34,567 nucleotides of DNA from an uncultured Curvibacter sp. (GCA_903834975.1 CAILKX010000145.1:1-34567), one strand, 5' to 3'; positions 16,958-25,474 are shown, counted from the stretch's first letter. Numbers and translations: made by a program. Notes: a model not told the origin generated them from the letters alone.

Positions 16958-17808
16958 GCGCCCAAATCATCGACGGCAACGCCCTGTCACGCCAACTGCG
17001 CGGCGAAGTAGCGCAACGCACCACCGCCCTCAAAGCCCGTGGCATCACCCCCGGCTTGGCTGTCATTTTGGTGGGTGACAACCCTGCCAGCCACGTTTAT
17101 GTGCGTAACAAGGTCAAAGCCTGTGAGGACAGTGGTCTGCATTCCGTCCTTGAAAAGTACGAGTCCCACCTCAGTGAAGCCGATTTGTTGGCCCGCATCG
17201 ACGCCCTGAACCAAGACCCCAGCATCCATGGCATCTTGGTCCAACTCCCCTTGCCCGCCCACATGGACGCGCAAAAGGTGATCGAAGCGATATCGCCGGC
17301 CAAAGATGTGGATGGTTTTCACATTGCCAGCGCGGGGGCCTTGATGACCGGTCTGCCCGGCTTTTGGCCTTGCACGCCTTACGGTTGCATGAAAATGCTC
17401 GAGTCGATTGGCTACAACTTGCGCGGCAAACACGCCGTGGTCATTGGCCGCTCGAACATCGTGGGCAAGCCCATGGCCTTGATGTTGTTGCAACAAAACG
17501 CCACCGTCACGATTTGCCACAGCGCCACCCCCAACCTCAAGGCCATGACTCTGCAAGCCGATGTGATCGTCGCGGCGGTGGGTCAACGCAATGTGCTGAC
17601 GGCCGACATGGTCAAACCCGGCGCCGTGGTGTTGGACGTGGGCATGAACCGCAACGACGAAGGCAAACTCTGCGGTGACGTCGACTTTGCGGGTGTCTCA
17701 GAAGTGGCTTCCTACATCACGCCCGTGCCCGGCGGCGTGGGGCCCATGACCATCACCATGCTCTTGGTCAACACCGTCGAAGCTGCCGAAAAAACACTTC
17801 ACGCCTGA
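16954..17808 (+). CDS. folD: Methylenetetrahydrofolate dehydrogenase/cyclohydrolase, CTG start
   Basis: Bifunctional one-carbon enzyme converting 5,10-methylene-THF to 10-formyl-THF with NADP. From the CTG at 16954 it has 284 residues, the normal FolD length, and begins (M)[14 protein letters not shown], the standard FolD N-terminus. Catalytic residues are in place: Tyr49 and Lys53 (YVRNK), Gln97 (VQLPLP) and Asp120 (KDVDGFH). The Rossmann part has [13 protein letters not shown], and the end has [13 protein letters not shown]. In this frame no ATG, GTG or TTG occurs between at least 16882 and 17056. The TTG at 17056 would delete 34 conserved residues. GGAG 7 nt upstream of CTG supports this rare start. 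The gene overlaps the regulator stop (CTGA). Confidence 0.9.
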   Translation: MSAQIIDGNALSRQLRGEVAQRTTALKARGITPGLAVILVGDNPASHVYVRNKVKACEDSGLHSVLEKYESHLSEADLLARIDALNQDPSIHGILVQLPLPAHMDAQKVIEAISPAKDVDGFHIASAGALMTGLPGFWPCTPYGCMKMLESIGYNLRGKHAVVIGRSNIVGKPMALMLLQQNATVTICHSATPNLKAMTLQADVIVAAVGQRNVLTADMVKPGAVVLDVGMNRNDEGKLCGDVDFAGVSEVASYITPVPGGVGPMTITMLLVNTVEAAEKTLHA

Positions 17809-17821
17809 CGTGATAGCCGCC

Positions 17822-19906
17822 ATGCCTGTTGACAATCCCTTATTGCACTTTGACGGTGCGCCTCTGTTTGATCAGATTCGTCCTGAGCAGGTAGCCCCAG
17901 CCATGCAGCAACTCATGGCCGAGGCCGAAACCGCTTTGGCCACTTGCACGGCGGCCGATTTCCCCGCCGATTGGTTGGCCGTTTCTAAAGTGTTGGACGT
18001 CGCCACCGAACGATTGAGCCGGGCTTGGGGCGCTGTCAATCACCTCAACTCGGTGGCCGATACGCCCGAGCTGCGTGCTGCCTACAACGAGGCCTTGCCC
18101 AAGGTCACCGATTTTTGGACCCGCTTGGGCGCCAACGAGGCTTTGTATGCCAAATACAAAGCCATCGACCCCGCGACCTTGAATGCCGAACAAACCCAAG
18201 CGCATAAAAATGCCTTGCGCAACTTTGTTTTGTCCGGCGCTGAGTTGCAAGGGGCGCAGCGCGCGCGTTTTGCCGAAATTCAAGAACAACAAGCCGAAGC
18301 GGGTCAAAAGTTCAGCGAAAACGCCCTTGACGCCACCGACGCCTTCCATTGGGATGTTAGCCTGAACGAATTGAAGGGCGTGCCCGCCGATGTCATCGCC
18401 GCCGCTTGGTCCCAATTCAAGAGCCAAAATGGCTTAGACGCGGCTGAGACAGCGCCGACAGATTCCGAGCGCGCTTGCTACCGCTTGACGCTGAAAATGC
18501 CGTGCTATTTGCCGGTCATGCAATACGCGCACAGCAGCGCTTTGCGCGAAAAGTTATACACCGCCTACGTCACCCGCGCCAGCGAGTTGGGCGACACGCG
18601 TTTTGACAACACCGCACTGATTCACACCATTTTGGCTTTGCGCCAAGAAGAATCACAGTTGCTCGGTTTTGACCATTTTGCGGCGCTTTCTGTTGCCACC
18701 AAGATGGCCGATTCGCCTGCACAAATCTTGGCCTTTTTGCGCGACTTGGCACAAAGAGCCCGCCCTTATGCCGAGCAAGACGTGGCCGACATGCGGCAAT
18801 TTGCCAGCGAGCACCTGCATCTCTCCGATCCCCAACCTTGGGACTGGACTTTCATCGGCGAAAAGCTGAAAGAAGCGCGCTATGCCTTCAGCGAGCAAGA
18901 GGTGAAAAGTTATTTCACCGCACCCAAGGTACTGGCTGGCTTGTTCAAAATCATCGAAACCCTTTTCGAGGTCAGCATCCAGCGTGCCACGGCGCCTGTT
19001 TGGAACGCGGGTGTCGAGTTTTACGAACTGCGCCGAGGCGGCCAGCTCATGGGGCAGTTCTTCCTCGACCCTTCTGCACGCCAAGGCAAGCGCGGCGGCG
19101 CGTGGATGGACGATGTATGTGCCCGTTGGCTGCGCCCCGATACCGGCCAATTGCAAACCCCCATCGCCCATTTGGTCTGCAACTTTGCCTCAGGCGTCAA
19201 TGGCCAACCCGCCTTGCTGACGCACGACGACGTCATCACCCTGTTCCACGAATTCGGTCACGGTCTGCACCATTTGCTGACGCAAGTCAGCGAACGCGAT
19301 GTGTCGGGCATCAGCGGTGTCGAATGGGACGCTGTGGAGCTGCCCAGCCAATTCATGGAAAACTTCTGCTGGGAATGGCACGTGCTCCGTCACATGACCG
19401 CCCACGTCGACACCGGCGAGCCTTTGCCACGCGCCTTGTTCGACAAAATGCTAAAGGCCAAAAATTTCCAGAGCGGTTTGCAAACCTTGCGTCAGGTGGA
19501 ATTTGCCTTGTTCGACATGCTGCTGCACAGCCAGCCCATTTCAGCCGAACAAGCCATTGACTTTCAAAAGGTGTTGAACGACGTGCGCCGAGAAGTGGCC
19601 GTTTTACCGTCACCCGCTTTCAGCCGAACGGCCAATACCTTCAGCCACATTTTTGCGGGGGGTTATGCCGCCGGCTATTACAGCTACAAGTGGGCCGAAG
19701 TTTTGAGTGCCGATGCCTACGCGGCCTTTGAAGAAACCGCCCTGCCCGATGGTTCTGCCAACCCGGAAACCGGTCGGCGTTACCGCACCGCCATTTTGGA
19801 AGCCGGCGGCAGCCGCGATGCAATGGATTCGTTCAAGGCATTTCGGGGTCGCCCCCCGGAGATTGACGCCTTGCTGCGTCATCAGGGCATGTCTTCAAAG
19901 TCTTAA
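17822..19906 (+). CDS. prlC: Oligopeptidase A, M3 metallopeptidase
   Basis: Cytosolic zinc oligopeptidase that degrades short peptides, including cleaved signal peptides in E. coli. From the ATG at 17822 it has 694 residues, against about 680 in E. coli. The zinc site is HEFGH (His476, Glu477, His480), with the third ligand Glu506 in the conserved VELPSQ context, 26 residues on as expected for M3. The C-terminal part has the FSHIFAGGYAAGYYSYKWAE signature of substrate-binding tyrosines and glycines. A GTG at 17810 is in frame, but the N-terminus from 17822 (MPVDNPLLHFDGAPLFDQIR) matches the family better. It starts 13 nt after folD and is probably transcribed with it. Confidence 0.93.
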   Translation: MPVDNPLLHFDGAPLFDQIRPEQVAPAMQQLMAEAETALATCTAADFPADWLAVSKVLDVATERLSRAWGAVNHLNSVADTPELRAAYNEALPKVTDFWTRLGANEALYAKYKAIDPATLNAEQTQAHKNALRNFVLSGAELQGAQRARFAEIQEQQAEAGQKFSENALDATDAFHWDVSLNELKGVPADVIAAAWSQFKSQNGLDAAETAPTDSERACYRLTLKMPCYLPVMQYAHSSALREKLYTAYVTRASELGDTRFDNTALIHTILALRQEESQLLGFDHFAALSVATKMADSPAQILAFLRDLAQRARPYAEQDVADMRQFASEHLHLSDPQPWDWTFIGEKLKEARYAFSEQEVKSYFTAPKVLAGLFKIIETLFEVSIQRATAPVWNAGVEFYELRRGGQLMGQFFLDPSARQGKRGGAWMDDVCARWLRPDTGQLQTPIAHLVCNFASGVNGQPALLTHDDVITLFHEFGHGLHHLLTQVSERDVSGISGVEWDAVELPSQFMENFCWEWHVLRHMTAHVDTGEPLPRALFDKMLKAKNFQSGLQTLRQVEFALFDMLLHSQPISAEQAIDFQKVLNDVRREVAVLPSPAFSRTANTFSHIFAGGYAAGYYSYKWAEVLSADAYAAFEETALPDGSANPETGRRYRTAILEAGGSRDAMDSFKAFRGRPPEIDALLRHQGMSSKS

Positions 19907-19937
19907 TCCTGACGCCTTTAAGCACAAGGCTCACTGA

Positions 19938-19973
19938 GCTTTGGCTCGGGGCTTTGGCTCGGGGCTTTGGCTT
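19938..19973. repeat. 13-bp tandem repeat, about 2.8 copies
   Basis: GCTTTGGCTCGGG is perfect at 19938-19950 and 19951-19963. A third partial copy (GCTTTGGCTT) begins at 19964 and runs into the TAA of rpiA (plus-strand 19972-19974). It fills the gap between the convergent prlC and rpiA genes. I see no clear intrinsic terminator in this gap. Confidence 0.85.
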
Positions 19974-20688
19974 AAAAAACGAGGGTCTTCACGCCGCTGG
20001 GGGTGCCGAGCAAACAAACTTGGGCTTTCTGACGCGCAAACACGCCCACGGTCACCACGCCGGCCCACTGGTTAACTTCCCGCTCAAAGTCCAGGGGGTC
20101 CTCTATTTTCAGACCGCGAACATCCACGATGTGCTGGCCGTTGTCGGTCACCAAAGGCGCGCCTTCTTTCAGTCGCACCGAGGCTTGACCGCCCAAAGCC
20201 TCAAACTGGCGCATCACCTGGGCTGTGGCCATGGGCAAGACCTCGACGGGCAGTGGAAATTCGCCCAAGGTGCTGACCCATTTGGATTCATCGGCAATGC
20301 ACACAAATTGTTTGGCCAAGCTGGCGACAATTTTTTCACTGGTCAAGGCCGCGCCTCCACCTTTGACCATGAAACCGTGGTGATCGATTTCATCGGCGCC
20401 GTCGATGTAAACCGCGAGTTCAGTCACGGCATTGGCGTCCAGCACCGGAATGCCCAACGCCAGCAAGCGTTCGGTGGAGGCCACGGAACTGGACACCGCG
20501 CCCGGGATTTGGTCTTTGATCGTCGCCAACGCATCGATGAACTTGTTCACCGTCGAGCCCGTCCCCACGCCCACAATTTGGCCCGGCACCACGTAGGTCA
20601 AGGCGGCCTGGCCGACCCGTGTTTTCAATTCGTCTTGGCTGATGGGGGAGGCGATGGGGGAGGCGATGGGGGAGGTAGCAGAGGTCAT
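19972..20688 (-). CDS. rpiA: Ribose-5-phosphate isomerase A
   Basis: Interconverts ribose 5-phosphate and ribulose 5-phosphate in the pentose phosphate pathway. From the ATG at 20688 it has 238 residues (E. coli 219). Substrate loop GVGTGST is at 40-46. Catalytic and binding residues Asp96 and Asp99 (YIDGADEID), Lys109 and Glu118 ([11 protein letters not shown]) have exactly the E. coli spacing. The frame runs back to a TTG inside pyrD, but that would overlap the divergent gene, so 20688 is preferred. Residues about 5-16 are a repeated Ala-Ser-Pro-Ile, encoded by a perfect 12-bp tandem repeat, that is extra relative to E. coli RpiA. It converges with prlC and is divergent from pyrD. Confidence 0.94.
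   Translation of the reverse strand: MTSATSPIASPIASPISQDELKTRVGQAALTYVVPGQIVGVGTGSTVNKFIDALATIKDQIPGAVSSSVASTERLLALGIPVLDANAVTELAVYIDGADEIDHHGFMVKGGGAALTSEKIVASLAKQFVCIADESKWVSTLGEFPLPVEVLPMATAQVMRQFEALGGQASVRLKEGAPLVTDNGQHIVDVRGLKIEDPLDFEREVNQWAGVVTVGVFARQKAQVCLLGTPSGVKTLVF
20641..20676. repeat. In-frame 12-bp tandem repeat in the rpiA 5' coding region
   Basis: GATGGGGGAGGC (plus strand) occurs at 20641-20652 and 20653-20664, and with a final T at 20665-20676. On the coding strand it encodes repeated Ala-Ser-Pro-Ile. The unit length is a multiple of three, so copy-number changes would keep the frame. Confidence 0.9.
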
Positions 20689-20753
20689 GGCGAGGCTTGA
20701 GAGAAAATAGGGAATTATCCTTTTTCTTCCCTTGCTTTTTGCAAACCCACTGA

Positions 20754-21812
20754 ATGTCGCACTCTTTTTCATTGCCTGCCTTGGGCTACGCTTTGGTCCG
20801 TCCTTTGTTGTTCCAAATGGACGCCGAACAGGCCCACGACCTCACGCTCAACCGTTTGGCCAAATGGCAGAACACACCGCTGCAAACGCTGTGGTCATCG
20901 CCCCAAGTGGCGGACCCGGTCACTTTGGCGGGTTTGGCCTTTCCAAACCGAGTCGGCTTGGCGGCCGGCCTGGACAAAAATGCCCGCTGCATCGACGCGT
21001 TTGCCGCCATGGGTTTTGGTTTCATCGAAGTCGGCACCGTGACCCCGCTGGCACAACCGGGCAACCCCCAGCCGCGGATGTTTCGCCTGCCCCAAGCCGA
21101 GGCGCTGATCAACCGCTTGGGCTTCAACAACCAAGGCTTGGAGAGCTTTGTTAAAAATGTGCAGCAGTCCCGCCGTCGTCAACAACCTGGCGCCCCGTTA
21201 TTGGGGCTGAACATCGGCAAAAACGCCGCCACGCCCATCGAGCGGGCCACGGACGATTATTTAATCGGTCTCAGCGGCGTCTACCCGTTTGCCGACTACG
21301 TCACCATCAACATCTCCAGCCCCAATACCAAAAACCTTCGCGCCTTGCAAAGCGACGAGGCCCTGGACGGTTTGTTGGGGGCTTTGGCAGAACGGCGCGA
21401 AAGTCTGTCGTTAACGCACCAAAAACGCATCCCCCTGTTCGTGAAAATCGCGCCCGATCTGGAAGAATCACAAATCAAATTGATCGCAGCCACTTTGCGT
21501 CGCCACGGCATGGACGGCGTGATTGCCACCAACACCACGCTGGCCCGGAGCGCGGTGCAGGGTTTGCGCCACGCAGAGGAAGCCGGCGGCCTCAGCGGTC
21601 GACCCGTGTTAGAGGCCAGCAACCACGTGATTCAACAACTGCGCGCCGAATTGGGTGCGGGCTACCCCATCATCGGCGTCGGTGGCATCCTGAGCGCTGC
21701 CGATGCGCTGGCCAAACGCCAAGCCGGGGCCGATGTGGTTCAAATTTACACCGGCTTGATTTACCGGGGGCCCGCGTTGGTCAACGAAGTGGCCAAGGCC
21801 TTAGCGGCCTGA
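20754..21812 (+). CDS. pyrD: Dihydroorotate dehydrogenase, class 2 (quinone)
   Basis: FMN enzyme oxidising dihydroorotate to orotate in pyrimidine synthesis, attached to the inner membrane and using quinone. The length of 352 residues and the N-terminal amphipathic segment (about residues 8-40, [20 protein letters not shown]) are typical of class 2. FMN-site motifs are [10 protein letters not shown] (68-77) and EVGTVTP (92-98). The catalytic serine is Ser189 in NISSPNT, equivalent to E. coli Ser175. IGVGGI near the C-terminus binds the FMN phosphate. The ATG at 20754 gives a family-like N-terminus, though no strong ribosome-binding site is seen. It is divergent from rpiA and converges with the SDR gene, with an 18-nt gap. 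Confidence 0.95.
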   Translation: MSHSFSLPALGYALVRPLLFQMDAEQAHDLTLNRLAKWQNTPLQTLWSSPQVADPVTLAGLAFPNRVGLAAGLDKNARCIDAFAAMGFGFIEVGTVTPLAQPGNPQPRMFRLPQAEALINRLGFNNQGLESFVKNVQQSRRRQQPGAPLLGLNIGKNAATPIERATDDYLIGLSGVYPFADYVTINISSPNTKNLRALQSDEALDGLLGALAERRESLSLTHQKRIPLFVKIAPDLEESQIKLIAATLRRHGMDGVIATNTTLARSAVQGLRHAEEAGGLSGRPVLEASNHVIQQLRAELGAGYPIIGVGGILSAADALAKRQAGADVVQIYTGLIYRGPALVNEVAKALAA

Positions 21813-21830
21813 GGCCCTGGCCGGTTTAAC

Positions 21831-22595
21831 TTAAATCGTCACCCCACCGTCGACCACCAGGCTTTGGCCGGTCATGTAGGTGCTGGCGTTTGAGGCCAAG
21901 TAGACGGCAGCGCCGGCAATTTCGTCGGCCTCGCCGATGCGGCGCAGGGGCGTGGTTTGCATGCGCTCGTCCAAGGCAGGCGCGTCTTCCCAAAGCGCGC
22001 GGGCAAAGTCGGTTTTGATCAAGCCGGGGGCAATGCAGTTCACCCGCACGTTGAACGGGCCATATTCCACCGCCAAATTGCGCGCCAACTGCATGTCGGC
22101 CGCTTTGCTGATGCAATAAGCGCCAATGATGGGCGAGCCGCGCAACCCACCAATCGAAGAAACGATGATGATCGACCCACTCTTTCGAGCCAACATGGCG
22201 GGGGAGACCAAGTTGATCAACCAGTGGTTGGCAATGATGTTGTTGTCCAAGATCTTACGGAACTGCTCATCGGCAATGCCGGCTTGAGGGCCGTAATACG
22301 GGTTACTGGCGGCGTTGCAAACCAGGGTGTCGATGCGCCCCCATTTGGCCAGGGTTTGCGCCACCACGTTTTCCAGGTCGCTCTTGGACGAAATATTGGC
22401 GGTCACCACAATGGCCCGCTCTTCGCCATAGCGGGCGTTGATGGCATCGGCCACCTCTTGGCAAGCCGGTGCTTTGCGCGAGGAAATGACCACGCGAGCG
22501 CCCTGCTCGGCCATGCGTTCGGCAATGGCACGGCCTATGCCGCGGGAAGAACCGGTGATCAAAGCGACTTGACCCGTTAAATCAAACAAACTCAT
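21831..22595 (-). CDS. Short-chain dehydrogenase/reductase (SDR)
   Basis: Classical SDR of 254 residues using NAD(P). Cofactor motif TGSSRGIG (14-21), NAA (94-96), catalytic Ser147 (IVSSIGG), Tyr160 and Lys164 (YCISK), and the C-terminal GQSLVVDGG are all present. Arg22 and Arg40 near the dinucleotide site are compatible with NADPH, but this is not decisive. The start is set by AGGAG (plus-strand 22601-22605), 5 nt before the ATG at 22595. The longer frame upstream overlaps that site and is rejected. The substrate is unknown; FabG-like or sugar/steroid reductases share these motifs. It is divergent from an MFS transporter, and both may be controlled from the palindromes in the 196-bp gap. Confidence 0.9.
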   Translation of the reverse strand: MSLFDLTGQVALITGSSRGIGRAIAERMAEQGARVVISSRKAPACQEVADAINARYGEERAIVVTANISSKSDLENVVAQTLAKWGRIDTLVCNAASNPYYGPQAGIADEQFRKILDNNIIANHWLINLVSPAMLARKSGSIIIVSSIGGLRGSPIIGAYCISKAADMQLARNLAVEYGPFNVRVNCIAPGLIKTDFARALWEDAPALDERMQTTPLRRIGEADEIAGAAVYLASNASTYMTGQSLVVDGGVTI

Positions 22596-22652
22596 GTTGG
22601 CTCCTTTATTCATTCTTTTAACAATCCCAAGGGTAATGGCAATGAGACCATT

Positions 22653-22671
22653 TGACACGGTCGCCTTGTCA
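22653..22671. promoter_or_regulatory. Imperfect 19-bp palindrome upstream of the SDR gene
   Basis: TGACACGG (22653-22660) and CCTTGTCA (22664-22671) pair at 7 of 8 positions around a 3-bp centre. It lies 58 bp upstream of the SDR start. It could be a regulator-binding site; no regulator gene is adjacent. Confidence 0.35.
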
Positions 22672-22725
22672 CTCACGTGGCACACACCACCTCAAAATGA
22701 ACACCGAGACGCCGTGACTCCCCTT

Positions 22726-22755
22726 ACAACGCTGTACAACGTTGTAAAACGTTGT
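22726..22755. promoter_or_regulatory. Nested palindrome, candidate operator for the SDR/MFS region
   Basis: ACAAC occurs at 22726-22730 and 22736-22740, and its complement GTTGT at 22741-22745 and 22751-22755. All four half sites are symmetric about 22740/22741, with each pair spaced 10 bp (one helical turn). The core ACAACGTTGT is a perfect palindrome. Such an arrangement suits a dimer or tetramer repressor such as a TetR- or LacI-family protein. It lies 36 bp upstream of the MFS start. Confidence 0.55.
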
Positions 22756-22791
22756 TTGAGGAGGGGTTGGGGTTGGGCGACAATCCGTTCA

Positions 22792-24204
22792 ATGACCCCC
22801 AACGCGAACACCGTCCACAGCCTTGATACGCCTCATGATCCTCATGTGCCCAATGACCCTTATGCGCCCTACGCTGTCCCCAATGCGGTCAGTGCGCTGG
22901 CGGCCATTTGGCTGGCCGTCGCCTTAGGCGCTTTGGACACGGCCATCGCCAACACGGCGCTGCCCGCCATTGGCACCGACCTTCACAGCTCAGCGGCCGC
23001 CTCGGTGTGGGTCATCAACGCCTACCAAATGGCCGTGGTGGCTTGCTTGCTGCCTTTGGCCGCATTCAGCGATGTTGTCGGACCCAAGCGCGTTTTCATC
23101 TGGGGGAATGTGGTGTTCACGGTCGGGTCTTTGTGTTGCTTGTTGGCACCCAGTTTGGTCTGGCTGGCGTTGGCCAGAGGCCTCCAAGGGATTGGCGCTG
23201 CTGGCGTCATGGCCGTCAATTTGGCCCTGATTCGTTTGATCTTTCTGCCCTCCCAATTGGGCCGGGGCGTGGGCATGAATGCCTTCGTGGTGGGTCTGGG
23301 TTTTTGCATGGGCCCAACCGTCGCGTCTTTGGTGCTCTCCGTGGCGTCTTGGCCTTGGTTGTTCGGCATCAATTTGCCCGTGGGCCTATTGGGTTGGTAT
23401 TTGGGAACTCGCTACATCCCAGGGCGGGCTTCCCAAGCCATCAAACGATTTGACGTCCCCTTGGCGGCGCTCACCGGCTTGACCTTTGGGGCTTTCATTT
23501 TCACCTTGACCTCCGCTGCCCAACAGTCGGACGGCCAGGTGATCGCCGCTTCCGCACTCGTCACGCTGCTGGCTGGTATGGCTTTGTTGCGACGACAAAA
23601 AGGGGCCCCCGCCCCCATGTTTCCGGTGGATTTGTTGTCCCGTCCCTTGTTCAGCTTGTCGGTGTTAACGGCGATTGGCGCCTTCGCCACCCAAGGCGTG
23701 GCCTTTGTGAGCCTGCCCTTTTACTTTGAAACGGTGTTGTTGCGCGACCCGATTCACACGGGTTTTTTGATGTCAGCTTGGGCGCTGGTCGTGGCCTGTG
23801 TGGGGCCTTTTGCAGGTCGACTGTCTGACCGCTTCCCACCGGCGGCTTTGGGCGGTATTGGCCTGGCTTTTTTGAGCATGGGCATGTTGAGTTTGAAGTT
23901 CATGCCCCTCGACGCTTCGGGTTGGGAAATTGCCTTGCGCATGGGGCTGTGCGGCCTTGGTTTTGGTTTTTTCCAGTCACCCAACCTGAAGGCCATCATG
24001 TCCAGCGCGCCCGCCGCTCGCAGCGGTGGGGCCAGTGGCATGGTGGCGGTGGCGCGCTTGACCGGACAAACCACCGGCGCGGCGCTGACCGCGCTTTGTT
24101 TCACCCTGGCGGGCACCCATGGCTCGGGCTGGGCTTTGGGATTGGGCGCGGTCACAGCCGCCACAGCCGCCGCCTTGAGTTGGTCACGTCTCTGGGCACG
24201 ATGA
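22792..24204 (+). CDS. MFS transporter, DHA2 (14-TM) type drug/metabolite exporter
   Basis: Inner-membrane proton-driven transporter of the DHA2 family, 470 residues with about 14 hydrophobic helices. Family motifs are LDTAIANTALPAI in helix 1 (Asp49), a motif-A-like FSDVVGPKR loop (92-100), a GP-containing helix 5 (MGPTVASLV) and the WPWLFGINLPVG signature. A hydrophilic N-terminal extension (1-32) is rich in Asp-Pro-His/Tyr. The frame extends further 5' into the intergenic palindromes and the SDR start, but the ATG at 22792 gives the normal length. No ribosome-binding site is obvious directly upstream. Substrate unknown. The divergent SDR suggests both respond to one compound. Confidence 0.88.
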   Translation: MTPNANTVHSLDTPHDPHVPNDPYAPYAVPNAVSALAAIWLAVALGALDTAIANTALPAIGTDLHSSAAASVWVINAYQMAVVACLLPLAAFSDVVGPKRVFIWGNVVFTVGSLCCLLAPSLVWLALARGLQGIGAAGVMAVNLALIRLIFLPSQLGRGVGMNAFVVGLGFCMGPTVASLVLSVASWPWLFGINLPVGLLGWYLGTRYIPGRASQAIKRFDVPLAALTGLTFGAFIFTLTSAAQQSDGQVIAASALVTLLAGMALLRRQKGAPAPMFPVDLLSRPLFSLSVLTAIGAFATQGVAFVSLPFYFETVLLRDPIHTGFLMSAWALVVACVGPFAGRLSDRFPPAALGGIGLAFLSMGMLSLKFMPLDASGWEIALRMGLCGLGFGFFQSPNLKAIMSSAPAARSGGASGMVAVARLTGQTTGAALTALCFTLAGTHGSGWALGLGAVTAATAAALSWSRLWAR

Positions 24205-24280
24205 AACCAATAGCCCGGTAAAGATGGCCCTGTAAACTGAACCCAAGAATACTCACAACCACCCCATTTTTGAACCCCAC

Positions 24281-24310
24281 TTGAATTCGCTTCATTTGAA
24301 TTCATTTCAA
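24281..24310. repeat. Two tandem 15-bp copies upstream of the MDR oxidoreductase
   Basis: TTGAATTCGCTTCAT (24281-24295) and TTGAATTCATTTCAA (24296-24310) match at 12 of 15 positions. The second copy is itself an inverted repeat (TTGAA-N5-TTCAA). It is AT-rich and sits 28 bp before the start codon, so it may include promoter or operator elements. I cannot assign -35/-10 boxes. Confidence 0.5.
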
Positions 24311-24337
24311 TTCATCTAACTTGATCTGGAGACTGCC

Positions 24338-25474
24338 ATGAACACCCCCCGCGAAGGTCTGCAACTGCGTTCGAAAATCCGCAACAACAACACCTTGGAA
24401 TTGAGCTTGGTCAACCAACTGTTGACCGCCCCCAAGGACGACGAGGTGGTCATTCAAGTGCAGGCCACCCCCATCAACCCCTCGGACATTGGCTTGTTGT
24501 TTGGGGCCGCCGACATGCGCACGGCCCAAACCGCAGGCACTGGCCGCTTTCCCATGGTGGTCGCCCAAGTGCCTGAGGCCGCCATGCCAAGCATGGCCGC
24601 GCGTTTGAATCAATCCATGCCCGTGGGCAATGAAGGCGCAGGACGGGTGGTGGAAGCCGGAGGATCTGACGCGGCCAAAGCGTTGCTGGGCAAAACCGTC
24701 GCCGTGATGGGCGGCAGCATGTACAGCCAATACCGCACCGTCAAAGCCGTGGACTGTTTGGTCTTGCCCGAGGGCACCACGGCCGCTCAAGGCGCTTCGT
24801 GTTTCATCAACCCCCTGACGGCGTTGGGCTTTGTCGAAACCATGAAACGCGAAGGCCACACGGCCTTGGTGCACACGGCAGCCGCCTCGAACTTGGGCCA
24901 AATGCTGAACAAGATTTGTCTGCAAGACGGCATCGGTTTGGTCAACATTGTGCGCAAACCCGAACAGGCCGAGCTGTTGCGTGCCTTGGGAGCCCAGCAC
25001 GTGGTGAACAGCGCGGCCAGCACCTTTGCCGCCGATTTAGCGCAGGCCTGTTTTGAAACAGGCGCCACCTTGGGGTTTGACGCCACCGGCGGGGGCCCCT
25101 TGGCCAGTCAAATACTGGAAGGCATGGAGGCCGCGCTGAACCGCAACGCCACCACCTACAGCCGTTATGGCTCCAACACGCACAAACAGGTTTATTTGTA
25201 TGGCAACTTGGACATGCGACCGACCGAAGTCAAACGAAGTATCGGCATGGCCTGGGGGGTGGGCGGGTGGTTGGTTTTCCCCTACCTGCAAAAGCTTGGC
25301 CCCGACGCCAACATCGCGCTGCGTGAACGGGTTGTCAACGAACTGCACACCACGTTCGCCAGCCACTACGCGAAGGAAATTTCATTGTCTGAGGCGCTGA
25401 GCTTGGAAGCCATCGCCGAATACGGCAAACGCGAAACGGGTCACAAGTACCTGATCAACCCAAGCCGTTGGTGA
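24338..25474 (+). CDS. MDR-superfamily zinc-independent alcohol dehydrogenase-like oxidoreductase
   Basis: 378-residue member of the medium-chain dehydrogenase/reductase superfamily, quinone-oxidoreductase-like. The GroES-like N-terminal domain carries QATPINPSDIG (42-52) and VGNEGAGRVVEAG (96-108). The catalytic and structural zinc cysteines of true alcohol dehydrogenases are absent. The Rossmann region begins around HTAAASNLGQML (179-190), a variant of the usual glycine pattern. The ATG follows GGAG (24328-24331) with a 6-nt spacing, a good ribosome-binding site. It has its own upstream region of 133 bp with short repeats, so it is probably a separate unit from the MFS gene. The substrate is unknown; automatic names such as zinc-binding dehydrogenase would be misleading. 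Confidence 0.83.
   Translation: MNTPREGLQLRSKIRNNNTLELSLVNQLLTAPKDDEVVIQVQATPINPSDIGLLFGAADMRTAQTAGTGRFPMVVAQVPEAAMPSMAARLNQSMPVGNEGAGRVVEAGGSDAAKALLGKTVAVMGGSMYSQYRTVKAVDCLVLPEGTTAAQGASCFINPLTALGFVETMKREGHTALVHTAAASNLGQMLNKICLQDGIGLVNIVRKPEQAELLRALGAQHVVNSAASTFAADLAQACFETGATLGFDATGGGPLASQILEGMEAALNRNATTYSRYGSNTHKQVYLYGNLDMRPTEVKRSIGMAWGVGGWLVFPYLQKLGPDANIALRERVVNELHTTFASHYAKEISLSEALSLEAIAEYGKRETGHKYLINPSRW

Noticed and set aside
16954-17056. folD as a 5'-truncated pseudogene
   Set aside because: The upstream frame encodes the complete conserved N-terminus, so a CTG start explains it better than decay.
20689-20772. Longer RpiA N-terminus starting upstream of 20688
   Set aside because: It would use TTG, overlap divergent pyrD, and adds residues not found in the family.
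22596-22791. Extended N-terminus of the MFS transporter starting at 22594
   Set aside because: It would run through the palindromes and the SDR start, and adds 66 hydrophilic residues without family support.
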